Shown here: piece by piece, positions 1 through 13,474 of the stretch
Position numbering within the stretch: position 1 is the first letter of the stretch
Layout of the letters: every line of letters starts with the position of its first letter
From: Tethya wilhelma
Taxonomy: Eukaryota > Porifera > Demospongiae > Tethyida > Tethyidae
Direction: 5' to 3'
DNA: 64,000 nucleotides
Assembly: GCA_964030475.1 (NCBI GenBank)
Contig: CAXIPT010000001.1
Location: 16,479,712 to 16,543,711, forward strand
Program-made: the position numbers and the translations under genes
The notes under the pieces: model-generated
Databases searched by the model: none
What the model was told of the DNA's origin: nothing
What the model saw: the letters and a program-made list of their open reading frames with translations, nothing else

Positions 1-66
1 TCATGATTCTTGTACTTTTAAAGCTTTTCTTCTCAGAACTACAAAGAGAAAGAGAAGGTGACTCAC

Positions 67-432
67 GAGTTGATGCTTTCTTGGTCTTCTTGGGCTTGTG
101 TTGTGTGTACTTCATGACCTGTTGAGAGAACTCGTCCCTCCAATCTTCCTTGGACTCCACATCACCCTTCTCAAACTCATCCAGTGTGTCCTCTGTTAGC
201 ATCATGTCTGCCTCAACACCTGAGCTGTCACTGAGAGCATCACTGTTAGACTTTGGATCGAGGAGCCCCTGCAATGATTACAATACAGCAAGGATGACAC
301 AGCACGTCCAAAACAAACAAAGAAGAAAAAAAAAAACAGGAATTCATCTACTTTTCCACACACACACACATNNNNNNNNNNNNNNNNNNNNNNNNNNNNN
401 NNNNNNNNNNNNNNNNNNNTTCGTTTATCTCG

Positions 433-469
<37 letters not shown>

Positions 470-2048
470 ACAGTAGTGGGTGAAATGTCTTGCTTTATCC
501 AGCCTCCACTTTCATCATCATCATCGTCATCGTCATCACTATTGTCATCATCCTCTCCAGCAAGGAAGTTGAACGTGTCCAGGACACTCTCTTCTTCACT
601 AGCAGTCACCTCGCTGGAAGGAAGAGAGAAAGAAACAAGAACACTAAATGTGGGAGGTGAGGGCAGGCAAACCCACTACCACATCTAGTAGCCTTCTTGG
701 CTTTAGTATGCAGGATACTACTACTAAAAAGACAAGTGTTTAAGTGCACAATCCCCTACAAGCATATGCAGAATGTTGTGACACTATCCATATGTAGATA
801 CATGTATTTGTATATGCCAAATGGACTTACGCATTTCCAATGTCTTCATTGACTTGTAGTGAGTCGAGGGGGTGTGACAAAGAGGGGTCCCTGACTTGAG
901 AAGGGGGAGAGGGGTGCATATCAGTGCCATTAGCAATGGGACCGTTGGGTAGCAATGGAGGAGGAACAGAGGGAGGGAGAGAACGAGACGGCTAGAGAGA
1001 GAGAGAGAGAGAGAGAGAGATGAATTGAAACTCAACCAACAATTACAGCCCATACAAACACTCAATTACAGGGGATATGGGGAACGAAAGAGGCTAAGAT
1101 GGAAGAACTGCTAGCTGAGCATAGTCCACAACTAGCCATCACACACATCCCATCTGACATACAATGTTTCAGTGCTTGAACAAACAAACCCAAACACCAA
1201 CTCAATACCGCAATATAAGTGGTTGCTAAGAGACAAGTGTCTGGCTACATCACCACACTCTAGATGGCTAAGAGGAATGTCCTGGAGTTGTGTCTAGCAG
1301 GGTGAATGGAGTCGGGGCTAATGAGACCATGATTACCACAGCAAATTCAGTTAGGCTACCAATTAAACCACACTGATAAAGGGAACATTGCAATATCAGT
1401 TACTAAGTACACACATTGTATTATAGAATGCAAAGAATTTAAGGAAGGTAAGCTCATGTGGTAGTCGTGTACAGTAGGGATTAAGAGGCTACAAGTTAGC
1501 TAACAAGATCCAATTTACACACCTCACCATGACAGCATAGCTTCCCTCTACCCTCCCTTCTCAAAGCCACAATCTCCACATTGCTTACATACCAGAAGCA
1601 AAATGCCAAGACCCCCTCCCACACATTGCACCGTAACTTGAACCATAAACGAAGTGCCAACCCCACACAATGCAATAAGGGAACAATAATACAGCACATA
1701 CAATATTATACAGCTAGGCATCCCAACAGGGCATCAGGACACAGGTAACTACATATATAAGTGCGCTGTATGGTACACATTGTGTACTATGCTATAATTA
1801 ATCTTGTGTGCTACAATACAAAGTCACATGTACTTGTTCAAGGACAAGGTAAGTAGTGCACTGAGCAGGGCATCGCTGTACGTGGCCAATCTGGTTAATG
1901 AGGCTTATATATGGTGAGAGGACATTGTGTTATAGGGATCACATGCGTTGACAAGTACATTCTTGACATTCCTGATGCTTAAAGTCCAGCAGGGGGTACT
2001 TTTGTGGTGGCGGCATTGATATTGTAACAATTGATATTTGAGTCGGTC

Positions 2049-2122
<74 letters not shown>

Positions 2123-2413
2123 GACACTTACAGACGGTTTGGGAGACTCGCTCCTCAAGGACGCTGACAAGGGACCACCCTCTGTCAACTGGTTCTGATT
2201 GTACAGACTCTTGTATGCTGAAATCCTAGTCATTCTTGCTTCCAAAACATTGTCAGGAAATCCCACTTCCCGAAGATACCTGAAAACGACGGCCACACAC
2301 TGATATCAGTTGTCATCTCTATGACACCATGACTTACTCTCTCAAGATCTTTCTGCTCTCTTCCTTTTGACTAGCCAAGGCACTCATGTCCAATTGGTTA
2401 GCTGTAGGTATGG

Positions 2414-2468
<55 letters not shown>

Positions 2469-3455
2469 AAAAAAGGACTCAAACAATATAGGTAACTTGG
2501 ATACATGGAACCTTTAGAATTAAGTACGACGAAGAAAAAGAGGATGAATCATGAAAATGAATAATAGTACATAACAGTACTCATGCTATGCTGAATGTTT
2601 TGACACCTAAAAACACATTACTTCTTGTTGAGCCAACTTACGTTTGTTCTCCTGTTCAGAAACAGGTGGTTTCATATCAGAAAACACAAGCTTCTTGCCA
2701 TGTTGAAGTTCATACAACTTGGCCCTGTAAGCAAAGATAAAAGAGACAAAAAAAAAAAGACTTATATTCACTTTCACATCAATTTAGGAGTACACACTGA
2801 CAGCTGTGAATAAATCTTGTACTATTCAAGGAACAAAGAGAGTGAAAAGAGTGGGTGCACAAAGCATTCGACGTATTGGAGGTGTAGTTTGAATAATTAG
2901 CACACAGGGCAACGGAATCGTGTAAACCTAATGAAATCACCAAAGTGACAACCAATCTTCAGCCCTAGTAAGGAATGGCATCCGATGTAAAACAGATCCC
3001 GTCACACCAAGTCAGTGACATTAAAGTTAGACACTACATTACAATCACCAGGTATGCTATACAGCTCAACCTAGAACAAGCATGTACAATAATCATGCAA
3101 TATATAATATGTACACACACACATACAAGCATATAGTGTACTTAGTCATTGTTTGTGCTGTGTAGTATGCTCTATGTAGCTACAGTTAGACTGAAGATTT
3201 TGAAACGAAAATACCGTTTTGACTTTGCCATGGTACTATCATAATGGAATGTCATATGATATGAGTATGGCAAGTACACTATCCCATGTGTGTCTCTGTC
3301 TAAGCTTGGATGGGGGACATAGTCAAAGGTAAACCTCCCACTGGTGAGCCTGTATGCTTATGTACTTTCAATAGGAGCACTATGTACACAATATGTTACG
3401 CTTAAACACACACATAAATGTAATGTGCATGCCCTCCCTGCCCCCCTCACTCTCA

Positions 3456-3527
<72 letters not shown>

Positions 3528-4146
3528 TTCTTGTTTGAGAGCAAACTCCAACATCTTTATCCGTCTCACAAGGTCATGCATAAGGTTCTCGTGACCTCTT
3601 CTCTCTCCTTGGAGAAATGCAATCTTTGCCTGTAACATCACAAACAACATCAAAACCCATTGAAAAGGAAACACACATGTAGTGGTACAGTACACTCGCT
3701 TCACACCGCTACTACTAGGAGTACAGGAAGTAACTGAATCTAAAGCCTTCCTCAAAGATAATGGTATAGTCTCAAACAAGAGTGTACACTCTTGTCTCAA
3801 AGCATACGGAGACTCACTACTAGTACACTTTATGTGTTGAACCAACTAAGGTCTATAAATACTCATGACACAAGCTTCCATATAAGTATCACATCTATTG
3901 AGAGTTCCATATAATATAAATTTGAACTTTTTAAAGCTAGAGACTAGTACTTATTCAACACCATACGTTTAATTCTGCTTTCTCCACCTCCCAGCTGGCT
4001 TTGTCCTTCTCAAAGCGACTCCATTCGTGTTTGATAAAGTGTAGAATACCAGGAATAGTGTAGTTGGAGGTGGGTTGTTCAGGCATTGGTCCAGACAAAC
4101 CAGTAGGCAAGGCCGGCCTTGCGCTGCCAGGACCTTCCACGTCCAT
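67..4146 (-). CDS. STRN: Striatin family scaffold protein, N-terminal and linker part (3' end outside window)
   Basis: Striatins are B-type regulatory subunits of PP2A and the core scaffold of STRIPAK kinase-phosphatase complexes. The start is ATG at 4146. Exon 1 (3967-4146) carries TIPGILHFIKHEWSRFE and exon 2 (3526-3629) carries KIAFLQGERRGHENL and DLVRRIKMLEFALKQER. Together these are the conserved striatin caveolin-binding and coiled-coil block. Further exons are seen near 2640-2725, 2340-2400, 2130-2280 (YLREVGFPDNVLEARM), 830-993, 472-613 (acidic, with an Asp run) and 67-268. The C-terminal WD40 propeller lies beyond the left edge. The start codon is about 205 bp from the divergent ammonium-transporter start. 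Several introns begin with GT followed directly by TG microsatellite. The family assignment is firm, but exon ends in the linker are less sure. Confidence 0.9.
372..419. other. Assembly gap (48 N) in a CA microsatellite
   Basis: The run of N is flanked on both sides by CA repeats inside a striatin intron. It is therefore an unresolved microsatellite, not missing gene sequence. Confidence 0.95.
994..2129. other. Long striatin intron with CA microsatellite
   Basis: I see no convincing exon here. The right end, 2049-2119, is a CA/TG repeat that reaches nearly to the donor of the exon at 2130-2280. A GA run lies at about 995-1020, and another at about 2420-2466 in the next intron. Confidence 0.6.
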
Positions 4147-4350
4147 GGTTATACTCAAGTTTAAATATCAGTATAGCTTGTGTTGTTATTCTCTATTAGT
4201 AGGGCATATCCGACACACACCAACTTGTTTTCAGATTTTTCTTTTGCACGAAATTCCAAACGTGACTCTCACGTGATCTCGGGACCGGCCACGTGCGCGA
4301 TTAGTACTCTGTGTACTGTCATTGTAAGGTCACTCTTTGCAGCAGCAGAC

Positions 4351-7300
4351 ATGGCTGATTACTTGGAGTACGATGCTGCAGACTATGATCAGTCTCTTAG
4401 TGGACTTTTTGCAAATACAAGATTCAATAGTTGCTTTGACTATGAACGTTGCACGTACAAATACGTAAGTAAGCTTACTAAGTATCAATGAATCTATGGT
4501 CACAAGCAAATTATTATATTTTTTCCCTGAAATTTATATCTTTGCATCTGACACCGAATTTTTACAGCAACCCTGTGAAAATACAAGCTTACACAATGAA
4601 TATCGGTACAGTGATTCCAGTGCAGCATGGGTGCTCATTGCATCCATTATTGTCTTTTTCATGGTGAGTACACACCACACCCAGACTGTCATAAGGTACT
4701 AAGATATAATTTTTCCAACAGAAAGCAGGTTTTATGTTGTTGGAAGTTGCCTTTGCAAGAAGCCCTCAAGAGAAACGATATGTCATTGTCTTGGTAACTA
4801 ATTAACCACCATTCGATTGTATCAGGTAATTAGATTGTGTTATGGTGGTTGTGTTTCCCTTAGAAACATCAAGATGCTTTTGCTAGTGCATTTGGGTTCT
4901 TTCTCATTGGATTCGACTTCATTTCACAGTACACCTCTCCTCAAGGAATTAGAAAAGAGTTTTTTGGAGTTACTGACCCAATGTTGTGGTTTTTTAAAGT
5001 AAGTAAAATGATCAGTTTATCCTCATTGATGCACATTCACATGCAAACTCATACACACACGATGACAGTTTACATTCGCCAGCAATGCAGCGACTATTTT
5101 AGGTGGTTGTCTAGTAACTAGCAAGTACAAGCTGAGATTGCCAGCTGCATTTGTCAGTGCTTTCGTCATTAGTGTAAGTAGCCTCGTACCCAGGCCACTC
5201 CCTCTTTTTAGTGTTTCACGCTAAAAAGAGGGAGTGGCCTGGGTACGAGGCTAAGTGTAAGCACCTCTCTCTCTTATCCTTCCTCAACCAATAACCTACC
5301 ATCCCCTCTTTGTCCTCCTACCAGGGAATAATTCATCCGTTGGTGGCTAGGTTCATTTGGTCAGACCGTTGCGATACTTTCTCTCCGTATCGTTTTTGTA
5401 CGGAGCCATCTCTTACTTGCGGTGTTAGTTGTAAATCAAGCCTGATACACAGACTCTATGTGCTCGATTTTGCTGGTGGTGGTGCTGTCCATTTAATAGG
5501 TCTGTTGATGATGTACATTGAATGATATGTGATGGGTATCTTGCGTGGCAGTGAGTGTGGAACTCGATTTTCTCTGTTGTCAGGTGGTGTGGCTGGTTTG
5601 GTGATTTGTTTGTTTGCCAAGTTTCAAGAATGGAGAGATGGGCGAACCGAGAGGAGAAAACAGGTTATTATTATCAGGATACTTCCACCATGTTTATCGT
5701 TGCTATGATCATACTCTTGCTATGATTCATCTCTCTTTTTCCTTCAGCGCCTTCAAGGAGTCGATCAACCTGAAGATACAAGAATAGAGTATGCATTGTT
5801 GTTTTTTGTTTGTTTTTTTGTTTGTTTGTTGTTTTTTTTGTTATCTCTACTCTTTTGAAACACACTGTCTTTCATCATGTGACTGTCATGTGATATTGCA
5901 GGGGGTTCTGGGACTGGATGTATCCTCCTCACGGTGGAGATGAAAGTGTCTCTGAAGCTGCCCTTGGAGTGTTCATTCTCTGGTTCTGTTGGTCGGTTCT
6001 TTCTTGTTTGTTTGTCTTGAGTGACCATCATCACACTAGCACTCTTTTTCCATAATAGGTTTGCTTTCAATTGTGGTTCAACAGAAAGTGTTGAGCGTAA
6101 GTGAAAGCTTCGTTATAGTAAAGAACGCTTTGTATGCACTTTGTTGTTGTTTAGTTGGTTATAGAGTAACTGTCAACTCAAAAGATCGTTATCCATACTA
6201 CGGTGTGCCTTCCGTGATTGCTGTCAACATGATCTTATCTGGTGCATCTGGTGGAATAACAGCCATTGCCATTGCCACTTGGGCCCAGGTTAGTTGGTTA
6301 GTTAGTGGGTGGGTTTCTCTAGAAAATACGGTTGTATTATGTACATACTGTAGCTATTACAGGCTGTATAATGTAGGTAAATCTTGATAGCTTCCTAACC
6401 CAGTTGTAGTGTAACTTGACCTACATATAATTTGTGGGTTCAGTTGTTGAATCACATGACAAGAGAGTTATTGATTCAAAATAATGCTTGAGTCAACGTT
6501 TTGGTTAGGTATGATAGTACTAATCTTGGTAGCTAACATTGATACATGTGTATGTATATTACCAGATTCGATTTCGGACCGAATCAGTGAACGCTAATGA
6601 GATTGCCAATGGTGTTCTCTCTGCTCTGGTCTCCATCACTGCCGGCTGTCCCTTTGTAGACTACTGGGGAGCCTGCATTATCGGATGTTAGTCAAGTACT
6701 GTAATACATCACACGATATTTGATGTATTTTCTCTCTTGTTGTAGTCTTAGCTGTTCTGTTCTACCATGGTGGATGTTGGCTCGAGTACAAATTCAAGAT
6801 CAATGACACTGCAAGGGTTGTTCCTGTTCATGGGGTTTGGTGAGCCCTCGACAACAAAAATAATCTAGCTTGACTTTACTCGTGTGTGTGTTTGCTGTAG
6901 TGGTTTGTGGGGTCTAATTGCAACTGCACTGTTTCTGTTTGGTGATAAAGCAGAGTGCAATCTTCATGCTGCTTTTGAGGGTCTCTGCTATTGTCAACTT
7001 AGGTTGCCTCGTCATGTGAGCAATTGACGCCAATGCTATTTTTCAAAGGCCTTATTCAGCCTCTACCTCTGTTGGTGTTTTTTATGTAGAGCTATGGAGA
7101 GAGGCTTGCCGGCCAACTCCTTGGAGGACTCATCATGATTGCCATTAGTGGAGTGCTGTCGTTTGTCATGTATTTCCTTCTCTACATCACCCCAATAGCA
7201 CCAGTTGTCTGGCTCTTTAACAAGTGAGGCCAATACCACACCAACTAATCAAAGCGAGACAATGCACTCACACACGCACACACANAATGATACACGCTTC

Positions 7301-8306
7301 AAGCATTGTTTTTATAAACCATTTCAGGAGAGATCGGAAGATGTTTGAGAACTACCAGCAAGAGGCCAGGACTGCCAGGGACAGGAGAGACAAGGAGGAG
7401 ATACTAGCGCTGAGGGCAGAGGTGAGAGGACACTGCCACCACTGTGAGAGAGAGAGAGAGAGAGATATTGTCTGTCTATTCTCTCAGTTGGAAGAGCTTC
7501 GTGAGGAGATGAAGAAGAAAGAGGATTCCATGGTTTCTCAGTGCTAAGGATGCCAATGGCGAGAGGCCTGAGGTCTTTTTCCGAGGTGGTTGGTTGCTCA
7601 CCTCCCCAGATGAGACGTTGGGCTATGAGAGAATTCAACCGCCAGATCCATTCAACATGGATGCTTCTGATGCCGGCACTGGTAGCCAGCCTGCTCTGTC
7701 TATGGGACATGGACCACACACTCACAGAATACAGGTCTCTTGTACAACAGGCATAACAATATTATATTATTGTTTGAAAAGCATGAACACATGACACAGA
7801 GATAGCCACGTAAAGAATGTCTTCCTGTCACCATTTCCTCTGCACTTTAACTGTGGTAGATGGCCAGGTTACAAGACTAGTAGCCGACTGAGTACTAGTG
7901 TCATTCCCAGGCTCCCTGCCTATAATAGAAGCCTAGAAACAAGGCTAACTGTTTTGAAGTGAATAGCTGATATGATTTTAGTTTTAAGTACTGACTCAGG
8001 TTGAAGTAACTTAGCCCAGTTTAGGTTTTCATCTATCATAACCTTTTTGTGTAGGCTGACAGGGCGAGAGCAAAAACCGAACAGAGTAATCTTGGTACAG
8101 TGACCGACCACAGCAATTATGGCACTGTGGAGACCACCCACTCCAACACGTACACTCACTCCACGTCGTCGGGTCAAGTGGCGTATCGTAAGACTGGCGG
8201 GGGCAACTACAGCCACAACAGTAACATCCACACTCGAGAGATTGTCTTCTTGGAGGAGGAGGATGGGGAGTCATCAGATCACAACAACAGTGATCAACAA
8301 CTGTGA
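4351..8306 (+). CDS. AMT-type ammonium transporter, multipass membrane protein
   Basis: This is an AMT/MEP/Rh channel that conducts ammonium across the membrane. The start is ATG 4351 (MADYLEYDAADYD). Early exons are 4351-4464, 4568-4663, 4722-4793, 4864-4998, 5089-5173 and 5326-5502, in roughly 15 in total. Family blocks seen are SSAAWVLIASIIVFFM with KAGFMLLEVAFARS (TM1), LDFAGGGAVHLIGGVAGLV (first pore His), FILWFCWFAFNCGST, and ARVVPVHG with CGLWGLIATAL (second pore His). Both twin-His positions known from AmtB are kept, so transport is plausible. The cytosolic tail is charged and coiled (exon 7324-7421). The reading frame then either stops at 7547 or continues, through an unexplained frame change, into 7543-7734 and 8055-8306. 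A hairpin MITE sits at the exon 5 donor. It is head-to-head with striatin. Confidence 0.85.
5179..5253. mobile_element. Perfect-palindrome MITE (family A) with 8-bp target duplication
   Basis: Two 33-bp arms (5179-5211 and 5221-5253) are exact inverted repeats around a 9-base loop. The arms begin TAGCCTCGTACCCAGG. The flanks 5171-5178 and 5254-5261 are both agtgtaag, a direct repeat of the kind left by hAT-type insertion (8-bp TSD). The left TSD copy contains the end of AMT exon 5 and its gtaag donor, so the insertion duplicated the splice donor. Confidence 0.85.
7899..7943. mobile_element. Degenerate family A MITE remnant
   Basis: An imperfect inverted pair (cattcccaggct ... agcctagaaacaagg) resembles the ends of the element at 5179. 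It lies in the last AMT intron. No clear target duplication remains. Boundaries are approximate. Confidence 0.4.
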
Positions 8307-8688
8307 ACAGTGTCTAGTTTGTACCTGTGTAATGCTGTTCTATAGCTATACAATGAATTTTGTGACTATGAATCGAAACTGTGCTTATAACTTAAAATAG
8401 TCTTATGTGCTCTTTTGCAGTATTACTTTGGATGGTCCCAGGTTTTTGTTTGCCATTTTTGTATACTCTATTATTTGAAATTGAGTAAAATAATGTTATA
8501 ATAAATAACAGCAACATTATGCAGTGACGTAAAAAAAAATTAGTTTACAAAAGGTCCCTATAGCTGCCTGGAGTCATGCAGCTTCTCCTATATATTAGTG
8601 ATTCATTACATAACATTATGTACCACAGGAGTACTTATGTATACTATACATATAATATTATACCAGCTGAGAGCTATGTAGCTAGGCA
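8307..8688. other. Convergent 3' region between AMT and MEMO1
   Basis: The two genes face each other tail to tail here. The stretch is AT-rich, contains an AATAAA-like motif near 8500 that could end the AMT transcript, and shows no further exon. Confidence 0.5.
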
Positions 8689-10560
8689 TCAGCTGGTTGT
8701 GGTGATGGTAAGAGAAGCAGAAGCATAACTAACAGAACTGTCAGAGAAAGACTTGACTTGGCTGGATTGAGCATACTTGGTAAACTTGAGCATGAACTGC
8801 AAATCGTGCCTCGTCGATTTCAGATCCTCCACTGCCTGTGGTTTGAACACAATTAAGATGTCTCATAACAATCGTGCATGCCATGAGGTATTGTGTGGAC
8901 ACTACCAGCCTACATTTAATAGCACGCCAATAGGATGCCTTCCACATATCGTGTTTTGTGTCTCTTCCAAGTACGAGGTGAAAGATTGAGGCACTAGTGA
9001 TGAGATCTTCTCCATACCCTATACACAGTCATGAAGACGGAAAACAAAATCAAAGTAAATTAATAATTTCTAGGCTGGTACGCAATAATAAACTCACAGC
9101 TCTGTCTAGTGCCTCTATTGACGCATGTATCGGACCATTCTCTTTGTTGTACACAGTATACTGAAACCGTTTTCCTGCACAAAAACATATAATAATAATA
9201 TATATATATATACAAGTTGAAAATTAATCCACACACAGCTGAACATAACATACACACATCGACATGGACATTCAGTTTTGAGTTACCCCAGTGACAAAAG
9301 TCGGATGAAACCACAAAAATATTTTCAGGATTGGCCAAGTACTTGCTGAACAGTCGACCATACTCGATCTCTTTCTGTGTGCTTATTGCACCAACCATGA
9401 CAGGAACAATGGTGAACTGGCCACGCCTTCTCTCCATCACCTTGGCAATGTAAGGAAGCTGCATCTCAATGCTATGCTCTTTCTCGTCAACAGTTCTAGA
9501 CATCTCTTCAAATTGACCGGTTGCCTTCAACTCTGTGTATACTACAAACAAGAGAAGACACACGTTAATTAACAGTCACAGCTACAAGCTGAGAAGGCCA
9601 TTGGGGCTGGCACTTGTAGATAGTGGCTCTAAAAGTAGTGCCATGGCAAGCTAAATGATGATACAGTAGACTCTCCAATAGTGGACCCTCCAAGATAGGG
9701 ATACTGAATTATAAACTTCTTAACAAAGGACATTAATTCTTGGTTCCTAAATATTCCAATTACCCATAGCAGCAATACAAACAAAACCTCTGAGAAGAGG
9801 ATAACCTTTCCACAAAGGACAAGCAAGCCGAATTTATATCATCCCCCAAGTGTTCTTTGTTGAAAGTTTTACTGTAGTTATTAAATGAACATAACTGTGG
9901 CTTGCTTATATTGGAAGTAAAACTATCCATGAACATAGTGTAGTGATCGTAAGTTGATGTTCTTATACACTGACTTGCTACAATTGTACTACTGCAAGTG
10001 CATGCATATGCGTACTTTGTTGGTCTATCTCTAGATTATAGAGTGGGGTCTCATAGTGTGTAGTAGAGGAGAGAGCACATCCAGGCATGTAGACATGGTG
10101 GGAGGGGCCTAGAATGAACACACGCCTCCTGAAGACACACACAACACACAAGAGATTGTAACATGATAGTGGATATGTTGTAGGAAGTGAAGTTTCTTAC
10201 ACATTGGTTGGATCAATCTGTTTGTAGGCATATGCACCACAAGCTCCACAATATGTGTATCCAGCATGTCTTTAGTGGACTTCAGTAAAGGTAGGATATC
10301 TTGATACAAAGAGAATAGATTGTGGGTATGTATTACTACTATTTTAAGTTGGATACGGTGCGATGATAGCTCGAGCTGGAGAATGAGAGACTTCTGCATC
10401 TTCTAACCACCCATCCAGTTCCCTATTCAACTGTGAGCCTATAAAAATGAATGTAACTTATCATGTATTGAGAGAGTGGTTTAATTATTCAACAGGAACT
10501 ATATAACTTACCACTACCGCTGTACCAGCTACCAGCATGGAGTGCCTTTCTCTTTGGCAT
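8689..10560 (-). CDS. MEMO1: MEMO1 family protein (mediator of ErbB2-driven cell motility)
   Basis: MEMO1 is a cytosolic metal-binding protein structurally related to class III extradiol dioxygenases, linked to receptor-tyrosine-kinase driven motility and copper/iron handling. The start is ATG 10560 ([15 protein letters not shown]) and the stop is at 8689-8691. Exons read in order: 10360-10437 ([15 protein letters not shown]), about 10190-10267 ([19 protein letters not shown]), about 10040-10130 ([20 protein letters not shown]), 9267-9545 ([29 protein letters not shown]), 9107-9180, and 8900-9020 ([14 protein letters not shown]). It ends [13 protein letters not shown]. The three metal-site residues of the human protein (His in HAGY, His in PSHH, Cys in ICGRH) are all kept. 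Length matches the usual ~300 aa. It is divergent from Rab1, with 295 bp between start codons. Confidence 0.92.
9655..9840. mobile_element. Possible pogo/Tigger-like terminal fragment in a MEMO1 intron
   Basis: Beginning at cagtagactctcc, this AT-rich stretch resembles the termini of pogo-type DNA transposons. I could not define a matching second terminus or target duplication, so the call is weak. Confidence 0.2.
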
Positions 10561-10855
10561 GGTCACTACTCTTTTCTAAATAGAGCGCACTGCATGTGAC
10601 GAAACTGTCATGTGATCGTAAACTCACTGAACTGCGCATGCTCAAGTGATTACCGAGACAAACTTCGCCATCTTGTTTCCTGTGAGACAAAAGGTACGGT
10701 TCATGTTAGTGGCTTGCCCAGTGCTTGAAAACATTACTGTATCGTGTCCAGAGCGCCTTTACTGTAAGCTGTCACTCCTGTGTGTTGTACAGAGGGCGTA
10801 TATAGTGAATTAAGGACGCAAGTGAGATAAGAACCCTGACTGAAGTACAGCCACC
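10561..10855. promoter_or_regulatory. Bidirectional promoter region MEMO1 / Rab1
   Basis: This 295-bp interval separates two divergent start codons. It must contain both 5' UTRs and their promoters. No TATA box is obvious. The Rab1 start lies in a strong Kozak context (CCACCATGA). Confidence 0.6.
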
Positions 10856-12978
<2,123 letters not shown>

Positions 12979-13474
12979 GAGTCGGTGCACGGCTTTTTTT
13001 TGGGTAGCTTGCTTGTTTTCCTTCACACTTGTTATTATTCTGTTAGTACTATAATAATTCTTTAAAGCTTGTTGGTGTTGTTGTTATTATTATTATTCAC
13101 ATACGTACGTATATATCTGTATGTACAATTATGTATGTATGTGTTTATGTGTTGATAATTTATGAACTATTGTAACGAAAAGATTTTGTTGTGTATGCAT
13201 TTGTGTATGTACGTATGTTGTAATTTTATTATAAATACACTGAACTATTGCTAACTCACAGAAGAATTTAAAGATAGCCTGTTTGGTTTGTTTGTTATTT
13301 TGCCTATTTGCGTTTGCTGTAATTTTCAATTATAATATAATAACATTTGATTTTATGCCAGGCATCAACTTGACCTTTAATTAACAAATTTAAATTTAAC
13401 CCTTGTGGTTTTGAGTAAGACTTAACATAAATGTTAACCCGTTATTAACTTGGTTCAAGACAAAACTCGATCTC
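12979..13474. other. Rab1 3' UTR and GCC2 5' flank
   Basis: The interval is AT-rich with TATG-type simple repeats and shows no open reading frame of note. It should hold the Rab1 polyadenylation site and the GCC2 promoter. Confidence 0.5.

Noticed and set aside
2038..2229. Open frames rich in His-Thr or Cys-Val repeats
   Set aside because: They are translations of CA/TG microsatellites inside introns, as are similar frames near 3453, 36580, 38000 and 54500.
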